The notes under the pieces were generated by a model that saw nothing but the letters and a program-made list of their open reading frames with translations, was not told where the DNA came from and ran no database searches. A DNA stretch of 64,000 bases from Winogradskyella echinorum (GTDB lineage Bacteria; Bacteroidota; Bacteroidia; Flavobacteriales; Flavobacteriaceae), in NCBI RefSeq assembly GCF_014297365.1, contig NZ_JACOQD010000001.1, positions 1,178,001 to 1,242,000 on the forward strand. The letters run 5' to 3'. Made by a program: the position numbers and the translations under genes. This document shows, piece after piece, positions 19,261 through 27,496 of this stretch (positions are counted from its first letter, which is position 1; each line of letters starts with the position of its first letter).

Positions 19261-19278
19261 TAATTTTGGGCAAAAATA
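19261..19278. promoter_or_regulatory. Back-to-back -7 elements of two divergent genes
   Basis: TAATTTTG (19261-19268, plus strand) faces the M28 peptidase gene. TATTTTTG (19271-19278, minus strand) faces the PD40 lipoprotein gene. Both match TAnnTTTG exactly and lie within 18 bp, so the two transcripts would overlap at their starts and polymerase binding should be mutually exclusive. Confidence 0.45.
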
Positions 19279-19288
19279 AGGTATAGAT

Positions 19289-20551
19289 ATGAAAAAAATT
19301 GTTTTTTTATTTGTTTTAGTAGGATTAGTATCGTGTAAAAACGATAAGAATAGTTCTGAAAGTAAGTTCATATATGAAAATAGAATTAAAGACGACGTTG
19401 CGTTTTTAGCAGACGATAAATTAGAAGGTCGCCAAACCGGAACAGAAGGTGAAGTACTGGCTTCAGAATATATTATAAAACGTTTTAAATCTATTGGACT
19501 GCAACCAAAAGGAACAGAAGGCTTTTTACAATCATTTTCTTTTAAACCAAAGACGGACCCTCATAAAGAAGTAGAGTTTACCACCAATGCAGACAGCACA
19601 ATTACAGGGCACAATGTTATTGGTTTTATAGACAACAAAGCAAAAACCACCATTGTAATCGGCGCACATTATGACCATTTAGGTTTTGGAGGAGAAGGTT
19701 CTTTATATCGTGAAAAAGATAAAGCTGTACATAATGGAGCAGATGATAATGCCAGTGGAGTTGCTGTACTATTGAATTTAGCTAGTCGTTTAAAAGTAAA
19801 AAACGATAATACCGAAATTAAAGACAAAAACAATTATTTGTTTATGGCGTTTTCTGGTGAAGAAATGGGCTTATTAGGTTCTAATTATTTTTCTAAAAAC
19901 CCAACTATCGAGGCTAAATCTATCAACTACATGATTAATATGGATATGGTTGGTAGAATGAAACCAGATAGCACTTTAGCGGTTTATGGCACAGGAACTT
20001 CGCCAATGTTTAAACAAACTTTAAAATCTAACAACGACAAATTTAGATTGGTTGAAAATGAAAGTGGAGTAGGTCCAAGTGATCATACTTCCTTTTATTT
20101 AATTGATATTCCTGTTTTACATTTCTTTACTGGTCAGCATGAAGATTACCACAAACCAGGTGATGATGCTGATAAGTTGAATTACGAAGGAATGAATTTG
20201 ATTTCAGATTATATCTTTAACATTATTACTGACTTAAATGACAACGGTGAACTAGCCTTTAGAAAAACAAAGAACGAAAGTGAAGAAACGCCAAGATTTA
20301 AAGTAGGTTTAGGTGTAGTGCCAGATTATTTATACGACGGAAAAGGAATGCGAATTGATGGCACACGAGAAGATACTCCGGCTTTTGCTGCAGGTTTGCA
20401 AAAAGGGGATGTGGTAATAAAACTAGGTGATAGTGCAGTTACAGATATGATGAGTTATATGAGAGCATTGTCTGTTTTTGATAATGGTGATGAAGCTGCT
20501 ATTACCGTAAAGCGCGGTGAAGACACAATTGAAACTAAAGTGAAATTTTAA
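19289..20551 (+). CDS. M28 family metallopeptidase lipoprotein with C-terminal PDZ domain
   Basis: This 420-residue lipoprotein (LVSCKND) is followed by an M28 dizinc peptidase domain. Metal and catalytic residues are seen in GAHYDHLGF, NGADDNASG, AFSGEEMGLLGS and NMDMVG, with the last His ligand in HEDYHKPGDD. From about residue 340 a PDZ domain is present (GMRIDGTREDTPAFAAGLQKGDVVIKLGD). It is probably an envelope aminopeptidase. Confidence 0.9.
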   Translation: MKKIVFLFVLVGLVSCKNDKNSSESKFIYENRIKDDVAFLADDKLEGRQTGTEGEVLASEYIIKRFKSIGLQPKGTEGFLQSFSFKPKTDPHKEVEFTTNADSTITGHNVIGFIDNKAKTTIVIGAHYDHLGFGGEGSLYREKDKAVHNGADDNASGVAVLLNLASRLKVKNDNTEIKDKNNYLFMAFSGEEMGLLGSNYFSKNPTIEAKSINYMINMDMVGRMKPDSTLAVYGTGTSPMFKQTLKSNNDKFRLVENESGVGPSDHTSFYLIDIPVLHFFTGQHEDYHKPGDDADKLNYEGMNLISDYIFNIITDLNDNGELAFRKTKNESEETPRFKVGLGVVPDYLYDGKGMRIDGTREDTPAFAAGLQKGDVVIKLGDSAVTDMMSYMRALSVFDNGDEAAITVKRGEDTIETKVKF

Positions 20552-20559
20552 TATAATTA

Positions 20560-20588
20560 TTGCTAATAAAAATATTAATGTAAATTTG
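20560..20588 (+). promoter_or_regulatory. Bacteroidetes-type promoter for the 196-aa lipoprotein gene
   Basis: TTG (20560-20562), an 18-bp spacer and TAAATTTG (20581-20588) match the TTG-N17..23-TAnnTTTG consensus fully. The start would lie about 25 nt before the ATG. The promoter begins 8 bp after the M28 peptidase stop, so the lipoprotein gene can be transcribed on its own. Confidence 0.6.
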
Positions 20589-20620
20589 GTGCTTTACCAA
20601 AAAACCAATTCCCTCAACAC

Positions 20621-21211
20621 ATGAAAAAACTTTTATCACTTTTCTGCCTTTTTACTTTATTAACAGCCTTTACTTGTGAAAACGAGCCATTAGATTCTGA
20701 TGTAGATTTAGAAACAGGAGATACTAATTTAGATTTAATAGGCACTTGGGATTTAGTAGAATTTAGCACAACTTTAGGTAACGAAATGGATTTTGCCGGG
20801 CAAATAATTACTAGCGATTTAGATGTTTACAGTACAGAGACTAATTATATATTAGAATTTACAGCAAATACTTTTACTACTAACGGAAATTATTCATACA
20901 ACGCTAGTGTTGTTGTAGATGGAGTAGAATTTTCAAATGAACCTTATACTTTAGATAATGTTTCAGGTAACGGATCGTATTCTACTAATGGAAATGAAAT
21001 GACAGTTGATGGACAATTTTTTGAATTTTCTTTTGAAGGAGAAATGGACAGTAGTGCCTTAGAAGGTGAACAGACAGCAACTTTTGAATTATCTGAAGAC
21101 GGCCAAACACTTACGTTTACCCAAAACGAGATTGTTGTAACAGATGATGCTGCAACAGGAACTACAGTTACTAGCAACGTCCAAGGATCCTCTGTTTGGG
21201 TTAGACAATAA
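20621..21211 (+). CDS. Lipocalin-like hypothetical lipoprotein
   Basis: This 196-residue protein has an 18-residue lipoprotein signal (LLTAFTCENE, Cys19). The body is acidic and rich in Thr, Asp and Asn, starting with LIGTWDLVEFS. It is rich in short beta-strands ending in GSSVWVRQ, as in the small lipocalin-like lipoproteins of Bacteroidetes. No binding partner can be named. Confidence 0.75.
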   Translation: MKKLLSLFCLFTLLTAFTCENEPLDSDVDLETGDTNLDLIGTWDLVEFSTTLGNEMDFAGQIITSDLDVYSTETNYILEFTANTFTTNGNYSYNASVVVDGVEFSNEPYTLDNVSGNGSYSTNGNEMTVDGQFFEFSFEGEMDSSALEGEQTATFELSEDGQTLTFTQNEIVVTDDAATGTTVTSNVQGSSVWVRQ

Positions 21212-21216
21212 TTTAC

Positions 21217-21232
21217 TTAAAAAGCTTTTTAA
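21217..21232. repeat. 16-bp perfect palindrome before the DUF4345-like gene
   Basis: TTAAAAAGCTTTTTAA is fully self-complementary and lies 6 bp after the lipoprotein stop. With no loop and only two GC pairs it is more like a binding site or weak terminator than a strong hairpin. Confidence 0.35.
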
Positions 21233-21247
21233 AGCAACACTAATCAA

Positions 21248-21643
21248 ATGAACAAGAAAGACTTTATATCTAAAATTCATTTGATCATATCTGTGCTGAT
21301 TGTAATTCCAGTTTCGTTTGTTTATGGATTTAAACCAAGCGCTGAGTTTAATATTTATTTAAACACTATTGACGAACACAACTTCTTCAAAGCCATAATG
21401 GGTCTGTATTTAGGCTTTTCAATTTTGTGGATTTTAGGAATTTTTAAAGCCAATTATTTAAAGTTAGCATTAGTTTCTAACATCATTTTTATGTTAGGTT
21501 TAGGTTTTGGAAGAATGCTGAGTTGGTTTATAGATGGCACACCAACTTTTGGTTACCAATTTGGGGCTTTTGCAGAATTATTTTTGGGGTTTTATGGACT
21601 TTGGGTTTTAAAAACCACTAATAAGTGCACCACAAATTCCTAA
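21248..21643 (+). CDS. DUF4345-like four-helix membrane protein
   Basis: This 131-residue protein has four predicted membrane helices (about residues 10-28, 44-66, 70-90 and 103-124). It has the pattern of DUF4345 or similar small membrane proteins (NFFKAIMGLYLGFSILWILG, LGFGRMLSWFIDG). The function is unknown. Its last 36 bp overlap the end of a small convergent membrane-protein gene. Confidence 0.75.
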   Translation: MNKKDFISKIHLIISVLIVIPVSFVYGFKPSAEFNIYLNTIDEHNFFKAIMGLYLGFSILWILGIFKANYLKLALVSNIIFMLGLGFGRMLSWFIDGTPTFGYQFGAFAELFLGFYGLWVLKTTNKCTTNS

Positions 21644-21811
21644 ACTTATAATTAAATAAACAACTGCAAGTATAAACAAGATCTTTGCGGCCTTTTTATT
21701 CTTTTTGAGAACAGCAAATCCAATAATTGCTAATAGAATAGCTGGCCCAAACATTATGGCAATAATGAGTGTTAATAAACCGTCTAAATTTCCAACCTCT
21801 AATAGTTTCAT
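21608..21811 (-). CDS. Small two-helix membrane protein, paralogue B
   Basis: This 67-residue protein has two hydrophobic helices (about residues 12-34 and 43-65) joined by a basic hinge (KKNKKAAK). It is clearly homologous along its whole length to the protein encoded immediately upstream (21828-22025). Shared features are the LLxxGNxxGL start, the AIxGxxxLLxxVGxxxL-like first helix and the ISxGICG ending. It is the last gene of the radical SAM cluster, 16 bp after paralogue A. It may scaffold the membrane enzymes; the function is unknown. Confidence 0.7.
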   Translation of the reverse strand: MKLLEVGNLDGLLTLIIAIMFGPAILLAIIGFAVLKKNKKAAKILFILAVVYLIISLGICGALISGF

Positions 21812-21827
21812 ATTTTATAATTTAAAA

Positions 21828-22025
21828 TCATAGGCCTCCACAAATACCGAAACTTATAATCGAGTAAACAGCAGCTATAATTAAAATAATCTTTGCCTTT
21901 TTTTTATTTTCTCTTAGCGTTAATAGCCCAACTACAAAAAGGACAATTGGAATTCCAATTGCAATAAATATCATCAACAAAATAAACAAACCGAAACCGT
22001 TACCCTCTATTAATAATCGTGTCAT
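21828..22025 (-). CDS. Small two-helix membrane protein, paralogue A
   Basis: This 65-residue protein has two membrane helices with a basic hinge (RENKKKAK) and ends in SIISFGICGGL. It starts inside the stop of the radical SAM gene (4-bp ATGA overlap), so the two are translationally coupled. The tandem copy downstream points to a local duplication. No named family is recognised. Its linkage suggests a membrane partner of the radical SAM or Lgt-like enzyme. Confidence 0.75.
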   Translation of the reverse strand: MTRLLIEGNGFGLFILLMIFIAIGIPIVLFVVGLLTLRENKKKAKIILIIAAVYSIISFGICGGL

Positions 22026-23416
22026 ACGACTTCGTTTCTGAGTTCTTCTAACCTAGCCTTCTTATCATCGCGATAAAACAAATTCATGGTTTCAAAAGGA
22101 ATAATTTTATTGTCTTTATCTACGATATGTACACATGATTTTTTAATGGCTCTTACATCAAAATTATAGGCATCTATAAACTGCATAATAATCACTCTAA
22201 ATAAATTATCATAACCCAAATTTGGTGCATCAATATTAGGCAAACAGCACATTATAGATTTTAAGTTTTCTTCAGCAACCTCAACAGAATTTCCTGTGCT
22301 AAACAATTCAATCATTTTATCTTGTAATTGATCATCTTGCTCATAAATAATTGTGTTTTTGCTATTGTCGAGTAAATCGTTCGGATTTATATATCGTGTA
22401 AGAGGAAAGACCTCATCTCCTAATTTTAGTGCATAACCCATAACTAAAGCATCAGGATTACAGGGAACAGGCAACAAATCATCAGGATTAAAAATGTCGG
22501 TTTGTTCCATTATTTTTCTTCGGACTTCGGTTAAAGTCATTCTATCCGTTTCAGGATTAAAATTATCTAAACGACCAGCAATTTGTGTGGGCTGAAGCGT
22601 TACTCCTCGCACACATTTTTGCTTTAGAGCATAGTCTATAATTTTTCCTATTTCACCATCATTTAAACCTTTTTGAAGCGTTACTACCAATGTTGTTGAT
22701 AGGTTGAGTTTATTTAAGTTTTCAATCGCTTGTTTTCTAATGTAATTTAAATCAGCACCACGAAGCTCTTGTAAAACACTATTTTGAAACGAGTCGAATT
22801 GTAGATAGATTTCAAAATCTGGTGCGTAGGTTTTTAGACGTTGAGCAAATTCAAAATCCTTGGCTATTTTAATTCCATTAGTATTCAACATTAAATGCCT
22901 AATAGGAAGTGATTTTGCATAATCCATAATTTCCCAAAATTGAGGGTGAATTGTGGGTTCACCTCCTGAAATTTGCACCACATCTGGTTCTTTTTCATTT
23001 TTCACAATAGTATCGAGCATGGTTTTAACCTCTTCCAAAGTTCGGTGCCTACCATATGTTGGTGAAGAACCTGCGTAACATGTTGGACAAGTTAAATTAC
23101 AGCGGTCTGTAACTTCTACAACTGTTAAGCAACTGTGCTGCTCATGGTCTGGACACAAACCACAATCGTAAGGACAACCATAATGCGTTTTTGTATTAAA
23201 GGTATAAGGAGTTTCACTGGGTTTGTTATAGTTTCTAATGTTTTTGTAATACTCAATATCATCTGCAATTAACACCTTAGAATTACCGTGTTCGTTACAG
23301 CGTTTAAGCATGTAAACGTTATCATTTTCAAACACGATTTTTGCATCTACACGCTTTAAACATTCAGGACATAGACTTAATGTAAAATCGTAATACGTAT
23401 ATTTTCTAACGGGCAT
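22022..23416 (-). CDS. Radical SAM enzyme of the Tes/MJ0619-like group
   Basis: In this 464-residue protein the SAM-cluster motif CNLTCPTC (Cys106, 110, 113) is preceded by two extra cysteine sets. One is C16-x2-C19 with C40-x2-H43 (a rubredoxin- or zinc-ribbon-like knuckle). The other is C81-x3-C85-x2-C88 with C96 (GCPYDCGLCPDHEQHSC), suited to another Fe-S cluster. SGGEPTIHP is the GGE motif. This N-terminal layout is that of archaeal tetraether lipid synthase and of the MJ0619-type pterin methylase, as known from the literature. The substrate here is not known. The gene overlaps the Lgt-like gene by 11 bp and the next small gene by 4 bp, so all are made together. A lipid substrate is inferred from these neighbours. 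Confidence 0.85.
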   Translation of the reverse strand: MPVRKYTYYDFTLSLCPECLKRVDAKIVFENDNVYMLKRCNEHGNSKVLIADDIEYYKNIRNYNKPSETPYTFNTKTHYGCPYDCGLCPDHEQHSCLTVVEVTDRCNLTCPTCYAGSSPTYGRHRTLEEVKTMLDTIVKNEKEPDVVQISGGEPTIHPQFWEIMDYAKSLPIRHLMLNTNGIKIAKDFEFAQRLKTYAPDFEIYLQFDSFQNSVLQELRGADLNYIRKQAIENLNKLNLSTTLVVTLQKGLNDGEIGKIIDYALKQKCVRGVTLQPTQIAGRLDNFNPETDRMTLTEVRRKIMEQTDIFNPDDLLPVPCNPDALVMGYALKLGDEVFPLTRYINPNDLLDNSKNTIIYEQDDQLQDKMIELFSTGNSVEVAEENLKSIMCCLPNIDAPNLGYDNLFRVIIMQFIDAYNFDVRAIKKSCVHIVDKDNKIIPFETMNLFYRDDKKARLEELRNEVV

Positions 23417-24149
23417 TTTTTATTTTTTGAATGATGAAAGAGCTATAATACAACCAACAAATTACACATAATAGTTGAATGGTGCTCATTCCAATAACAT
23501 AAAAAACATTCGGCTTTAAAAACTCTACAAAAAATCGGAATCCGAAATAAAGCAGCATAAAAATTTTGAATAGCTCTCCATTCTTTAAGTTTGAATTGTT
23601 CCGAATCCATTTTAAGCTAAAGAACAAAACAATTAAAAAAACAAGTTCGTATAGGGACGTCGGATGACGCAGTAAGCCATCACCTAAATCAATACCAAAT
23701 ACTGAAGTTGTTACTTTTCCATAAGTAAATTCATTGATGCCAGATAGAAAACAACCAATGCGTCCTATAAAAATTCCGAGGATAATAGGAAGTACAAACA
23801 AATCTCCAGAGGACTGTTTTTCTGCAATAATTTTCTTTGCTAATTCTACACCAAGTAAACCGCCAAATAAACCTCCCATTATGGTTTTTGTATTGAGTAA
23901 TTGAAGCAGGTTTTGTTGAGAGAATTCAATTAAAGGGTTTTCTAAAAACCCTATCAATCGAGAACCAATTAATGCACCCAAAGCAGCACCAAGAATAATA
24001 GATAATCGATTGTTGGAAGTTATACTGTCAGTGCTCTTTCTTCTTAAAAAAATGTAATACCTAAAAGCAACGAAAAAGGCTAAATATTCTAGTATTAAGT
24101 GAATATTTATTTGATAACCAAAAAGGTATGGTTCAAAAGGGATTTGCAC
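23406..24149 (-). CDS. Divergent Lgt-like (prolipoprotein diacylglyceryl transferase family) membrane protein
   Basis: This 247-residue protein has about seven membrane helices and starts with GTG, with a stop codon in frame just upstream. Lgt-like landmarks are GSRLIGFLE (about 62-70), GRIGCFLSG (129-137), RHPTSLYE (161-168) and RFFVEFLK (205-212). In true Lgt the second motif reads GRxGNFxNGE, so the Asn is Cys133 here and the catalytic-region Glu is displaced. Normal Lgt moves diacylglyceryl from phosphatidylglycerol to the lipobox Cys. This copy may use another acceptor or donor. Its 11-bp overlap with the radical SAM gene supports a joint role. Confidence 0.8.
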   Translation of the reverse strand: MQIPFEPYLFGYQINIHLILEYLAFFVAFRYYIFLRRKSTDSITSNNRLSIILGAALGALIGSRLIGFLENPLIEFSQQNLLQLLNTKTIMGGLFGGLLGVELAKKIIAEKQSSGDLFVLPIILGIFIGRIGCFLSGINEFTYGKVTTSVFGIDLGDGLLRHPTSLYELVFLIVLFFSLKWIRNNSNLKNGELFKIFMLLYFGFRFFVEFLKPNVFYVIGMSTIQLLCVICWLYYSSFIIQKIKNAR

Positions 24150-24172
24150 ATTATTTTATATATAAAACTCAA

Positions 24173-24706
24173 TTACACGCCCAGAATTTTAGCATCTACT
24201 CTAAATTTACTGTCAATAATAATATCGTGTGTTTGGTTCAATGTTTCATCAGTAACTGTTTTAACACGTAGATTAAAACTATCTTTTTTAATATACTCTT
24301 GTAATTCTTGCCCTAACACGTCTAATTCTAAAACATTCGAATCGGTGTTTTCTAAATCAAAACTATTTGCAATTTCTATTTCTTCAACATTTTCGGCATT
24401 AATAAAAACATGGATTTCTTTCAGAAAATTAAAGTCACCATCTTCAGGAGATTCAATGGTCAGTTTTATTTTCTTTAGTTTAATACTTTCTATAAGATCC
24501 TTGTGCGTATTATTATTTTCAAATGACGACTCAGAATCTGTAGTAACATCTGGTGTATCAAAGCTAAAAGGAGTATCGATTATAGTTGTAGACGAGACCG
24601 AAAAATTGGATTGGTAGTCTAAATCAAATTTGGTTAATTCATCAATGACATCGCAACTTGTGAGCATGCCAAAACTAATGAAAAGTGAAAGTAGGATCTT
24701 TTTCAT
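24173..24706 (-). CDS. Hypothetical lipoprotein upstream of the Lgt-like gene
   Basis: This 177-residue protein has a lipoprotein signal (FGMLTSCDVIDEL, Cys18). The mature part is acidic and probably beta-rich (IKLKKIKLTIESPEDGDFNFLKEI). No domain is recognised. It lies 23 bp upstream of the Lgt-like gene on the same strand and could be the first gene of the cluster or an independent neighbour. Confidence 0.7.
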   Translation of the reverse strand: MKKILLSLFISFGMLTSCDVIDELTKFDLDYQSNFSVSSTTIIDTPFSFDTPDVTTDSESSFENNNTHKDLIESIKLKKIKLTIESPEDGDFNFLKEIHVFINAENVEEIEIANSFDLENTDSNVLELDVLGQELQEYIKKDSFNLRVKTVTDETLNQTHDIIIDSKFRVDAKILGV

Positions 24707-24795
24707 TTTAAATATTTTGGGTAAATATACATATTTAGATATAATCGAAATTTATAAACTTTCTATAACAAATTAATGATGAATAATAAAAACCT

Positions 24796-24803
24796 TAATT
24801 TTG
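24796..24803 (+). promoter_or_regulatory. -7 promoter element for the dus gene
   Basis: TAATTTTG followed by CATC matches TAnnTTTG exactly, 16 bp before the TTG start of the dihydrouridine synthase. The resulting leader is about 10 nt. No TTG -33 element is seen. Confidence 0.45.
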
Positions 24804-24819
24804 CATCAAAATTTAAGAG

Positions 24820-25815
24820 TTGGTTAAAATAGGCGACATAGAATTACCAGACTTTCCTTTGCTTTTAGCACCTATGGAAGATGTTAGTGACCCTCCTTTT
24901 CGTGCATTATGCAAGGAACAAGGGGCAGATGTAGTATACACAGAGTTTGTGTCTAGTGAAGGTTTAATTCGTAATGCAGCAAAAAGCGTTATGAAGTTAG
25001 ATATCTATGAAAAAGAAAGACCAGTTGGTATTCAGATTTTTGGTGCCAATATGGAAAGTATGTTGCAGACTATTGATATTGTAGAAAAGTCTAATCCAGA
25101 TATTATAGATATTAATTTTGGTTGTCCTGTTAAAAAAGTCGTTTCAAAAGGTGCTGGTGCCGGAATCTTAAAAGACATCTGTTTGATGGAACAGCTTACT
25201 GCCGAAATGGTAAAACGCACCAACTTACCAGTGACTGTAAAAACCAGATTGGGTTGGGACCATGATTCTATTAAAATTGTTGAGGTGGCAGAACGTTTGC
25301 AAGATGTTGGCTGTAAAGCAATCGCAATTCACGGTAGAACTAGAGCTCAAATGTATAAAGGCGATGCAGATTGGAAACCTATAGCAGAGGTAAAAAACAA
25401 TCCGCGAATGCATATACCTGTTTTTGGTAATGGAGATATTAATACTCCAGAACGCGCAGCTGAAATGAGAGATAGCTACGGATTAGACGGAGCAATGATA
25501 GGAAGAGCCACCATTGGAAATCCTTGGTTTTTTAAACAAGTAAAACACTTTTTTAAAACAGGTGAGCATTTACCACCTATTTCTTTAGCAGAGCGCGTTG
25601 AAGCGGCAAGACGTCATTTACAAATGTCTATAGACTGGAAAGGGGAAGTCCTTGGGGTTTTTGAGACTAGAAGACACTACACAAATTACTTTAAGGGAAT
25701 TCCACACTTTAAAGAATACCGAATGAAAATGGTAACAAGTGATGATTCTAAAGATGTATTTGCTGCTTTTGATGAGGTGTTAGAGAAGTTTGGTGATTAC
25801 CAATTTACCAATTAA
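24820..25815 (+). CDS. dusB: tRNA-dihydrouridine synthase, DusB type
   Basis: This 331-residue FMN-dependent TIM-barrel enzyme reduces uridine to dihydrouridine in tRNA D-loops. It has the family start LPLLLAPMEDVSDPPFR, INFGCPVKKVVSKGAGAGIL with the catalytic Cys, IHGRTRAQMYKGDADW and VFGNGDI. The start is TTG (VKIGDIELP); no in-frame ATG fits. The stop region overlaps the convergent permease gene by 4 bp. Confidence 0.92.
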   Translation: MVKIGDIELPDFPLLLAPMEDVSDPPFRALCKEQGADVVYTEFVSSEGLIRNAAKSVMKLDIYEKERPVGIQIFGANMESMLQTIDIVEKSNPDIIDINFGCPVKKVVSKGAGAGILKDICLMEQLTAEMVKRTNLPVTVKTRLGWDHDSIKIVEVAERLQDVGCKAIAIHGRTRAQMYKGDADWKPIAEVKNNPRMHIPVFGNGDINTPERAAEMRDSYGLDGAMIGRATIGNPWFFKQVKHFFKTGEHLPPISLAERVEAARRHLQMSIDWKGEVLGVFETRRHYTNYFKGIPHFKEYRMKMVTSDDSKDVFAAFDEVLEKFGDYQFTN

Positions 25816-27014
25816 GACCGAATTAACTTCTTGGTAATACGCTGAGATGCTATTCGCGATGCAATAATACCTAAGGCAAAGATAGTTGCCAATACAATTA
25901 GCACATTTATAAAATGTAATCGTACAGGATAAGGTAATTCTGGAGTTAACATTACCAAATCAAAAGTTTGTTGTAAAAATACAATGAGCAAACCAATTGA
26001 TACACCTATAATTCCGCTTACAATAGTCATTAAACTCCCTTGCCAAAAGAAAATGGACTTAATTGTTTTTGGTTCTGTTCCTAGGTTAAATAAGGTGTTT
26101 AGTGATTTCTTTTTATCCAATATCATCATAATAATAGCTCCAATTACATTAAATAAAGCAATAATAATAACTAACGTAAATATGAGATAAATAGCAAGAT
26201 TTTCGGTGTTTAACATTTTAAATAAAGCATCGTTCAGCTGCTCTCTATTTTTAACTATAAATCGATTTGGGAAAATGCTTTCTAATGTTGTTCTAATTTC
26301 AGATTCATCAATTTCAGGTTTAAGTTTTAATTCTAAGGCACTTAATTGATTGGTTTTATAACTTAATAATGATTTAGCCAAATTAATATCCGCGAAAACA
26401 TATTCGTTATTTAATTCTTCATTAATATTAAAAAGCCCAACATTTTGAACATAGGCAGAATTATATGCGCCTTTTAGAGAACTAATTTGTCCCTTTCCTG
26501 GTTTGGGAACATAGATAGATAATGGTTTTAAATAATCTAATACACCAAAGGATAAATTATAAGCAATACCAGAACCCGCAACAACTTCATTACTTTCATT
26601 AGAAATCCAATTACCTCGCGATATCATTGAATCTATATTGGTAACCTTTAAAAAGTTAGAATCTACACCTTTTAATGTAGCTAAAAGATTCTTGTTTTCC
26701 GTTTTAATGATTATGCGCTCTTCAATTATTTTTGAATAAGAAGCAATTCCATTAACAGCATTTAATTGAGATATATCTTCTTCAGAAAACAAGAAGGATT
26801 TACCTTCTGAAGGAATTAATTTTAAATCTGGATCAACGAAAGAGGAAAACTCAAGACTATAATTTTTTAGTCCAGCGAAAACAGATAGAACTATAAAAAG
26901 AGCTGCCGAGGCAATAATTACTCCTCCAGAAGCAATACCCGTCATAATATTTATAGCATTATTACTGCTTTTAGAAAACAGATAACGTTTTGCTATATAT
27001 AAAGGGAAATTCAC
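25812..27014 (-). CDS. LolC/LolE-like ABC transporter permease (FtsX domain)
   Basis: This 400-residue inner-membrane protein has one N-terminal helix (about 20-45), a long periplasmic MacB-PCD-like domain, and three C-terminal helices in the FtsX arrangement (about 270-390). The start NFPLYIAKRYLFSKSSNNAINIMTGIA is typical of LolC/E. It should act with an unlinked ATPase in lipoprotein release from the inner membrane. No ATPase gene is adjacent. It abuts rbfA with no gap, which suggests one transcript. Confidence 0.87.
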   Translation of the reverse strand: MNFPLYIAKRYLFSKSSNNAINIMTGIASGGVIIASAALFIVLSVFAGLKNYSLEFSSFVDPDLKLIPSEGKSFLFSEEDISQLNAVNGIASYSKIIEERIIIKTENKNLLATLKGVDSNFLKVTNIDSMISRGNWISNESNEVVAGSGIAYNLSFGVLDYLKPLSIYVPKPGKGQISSLKGAYNSAYVQNVGLFNINEELNNEYVFADINLAKSLLSYKTNQLSALELKLKPEIDESEIRTTLESIFPNRFIVKNREQLNDALFKMLNTENLAIYLIFTLVIIIALFNVIGAIIMMILDKKKSLNTLFNLGTEPKTIKSIFFWQGSLMTIVSGIIGVSIGLLIVFLQQTFDLVMLTPELPYPVRLHFINVLIVLATIFALGIIASRIASQRITKKLIRS

Positions 27015-27413
27015 TTAAGATTTTTTGCGCTTACCTAATAAATCTGGATCTTTAAGAGGGTCGTCCTCTCCTTTAAGCGAACGCTCAATACCATCAATAT
27101 ATTCTAATGAATCATCGATAAAGAATTCGAGCTGAGGCATTCTTCTTAATTGATTGCGTGTACGTTGTGCTAACTCATGCCTAATTAATGGTTTATTAGA
27201 TTTAATTCCTTCTAGTAAAGGTTTAGCCTCTTTATTGGGAAAAACGCTTAGATAAACCTTAGCCATAGATAAATCTGTAGTTACATTTACCTTGCTTACA
27301 GAGATAATAACACCCCTTAAACCACCATCAATAGCTGCTTTTTGCAAAACATCTGCTAAGTCTTGTTGGAGAATACCTCCAATTTTTTTCTGTCTCTGTG
27401 TAAATTCTTCCAT
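27015..27413 (-). CDS. rbfA: Ribosome-binding factor A
   Basis: This is a KH-like 30S maturation factor of about 132 residues (TQRQKKIGGILQQDLADVL, VSKVNVTTDLSMAKVYLSVF, LPEFFIDDSLE-like end). An upstream ATG at 27428 exists, but the promoter -7 element at 27439-27446 would leave almost no leader for it. The ATG at 27413 (MEEFTQRQ) gives a leader of about 20 nt and fits the family start, so it is chosen. The gene is followed directly by the LolC/E-like permease. Confidence 0.9.
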   Translation of the reverse strand: MEEFTQRQKKIGGILQQDLADVLQKAAIDGGLRGVIISVSKVNVTTDLSMAKVYLSVFPNKEAKPLLEGIKSNKPLIRHELAQRTRNQLRRMPQLEFFIDDSLEYIDGIERSLKGEDDPLKDPDLLGKRKKS

Positions 27414-27438
27414 GATAATATTAATCACTAATCATCTG

Positions 27439-27446
27439 CAAAAGTA
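27439..27446 (-). promoter_or_regulatory. -7 promoter element for rbfA
   Basis: On the minus strand TACTTTTG followed by CAGATG matches TAnnTTTG exactly. Its position supports the downstream rbfA start at 27413. Confidence 0.5.
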
Positions 27447-27496
27447 GAGGTTATTTAAGTATTATAGTATTTTTACAGTACAAAATTGAAGTCAGA

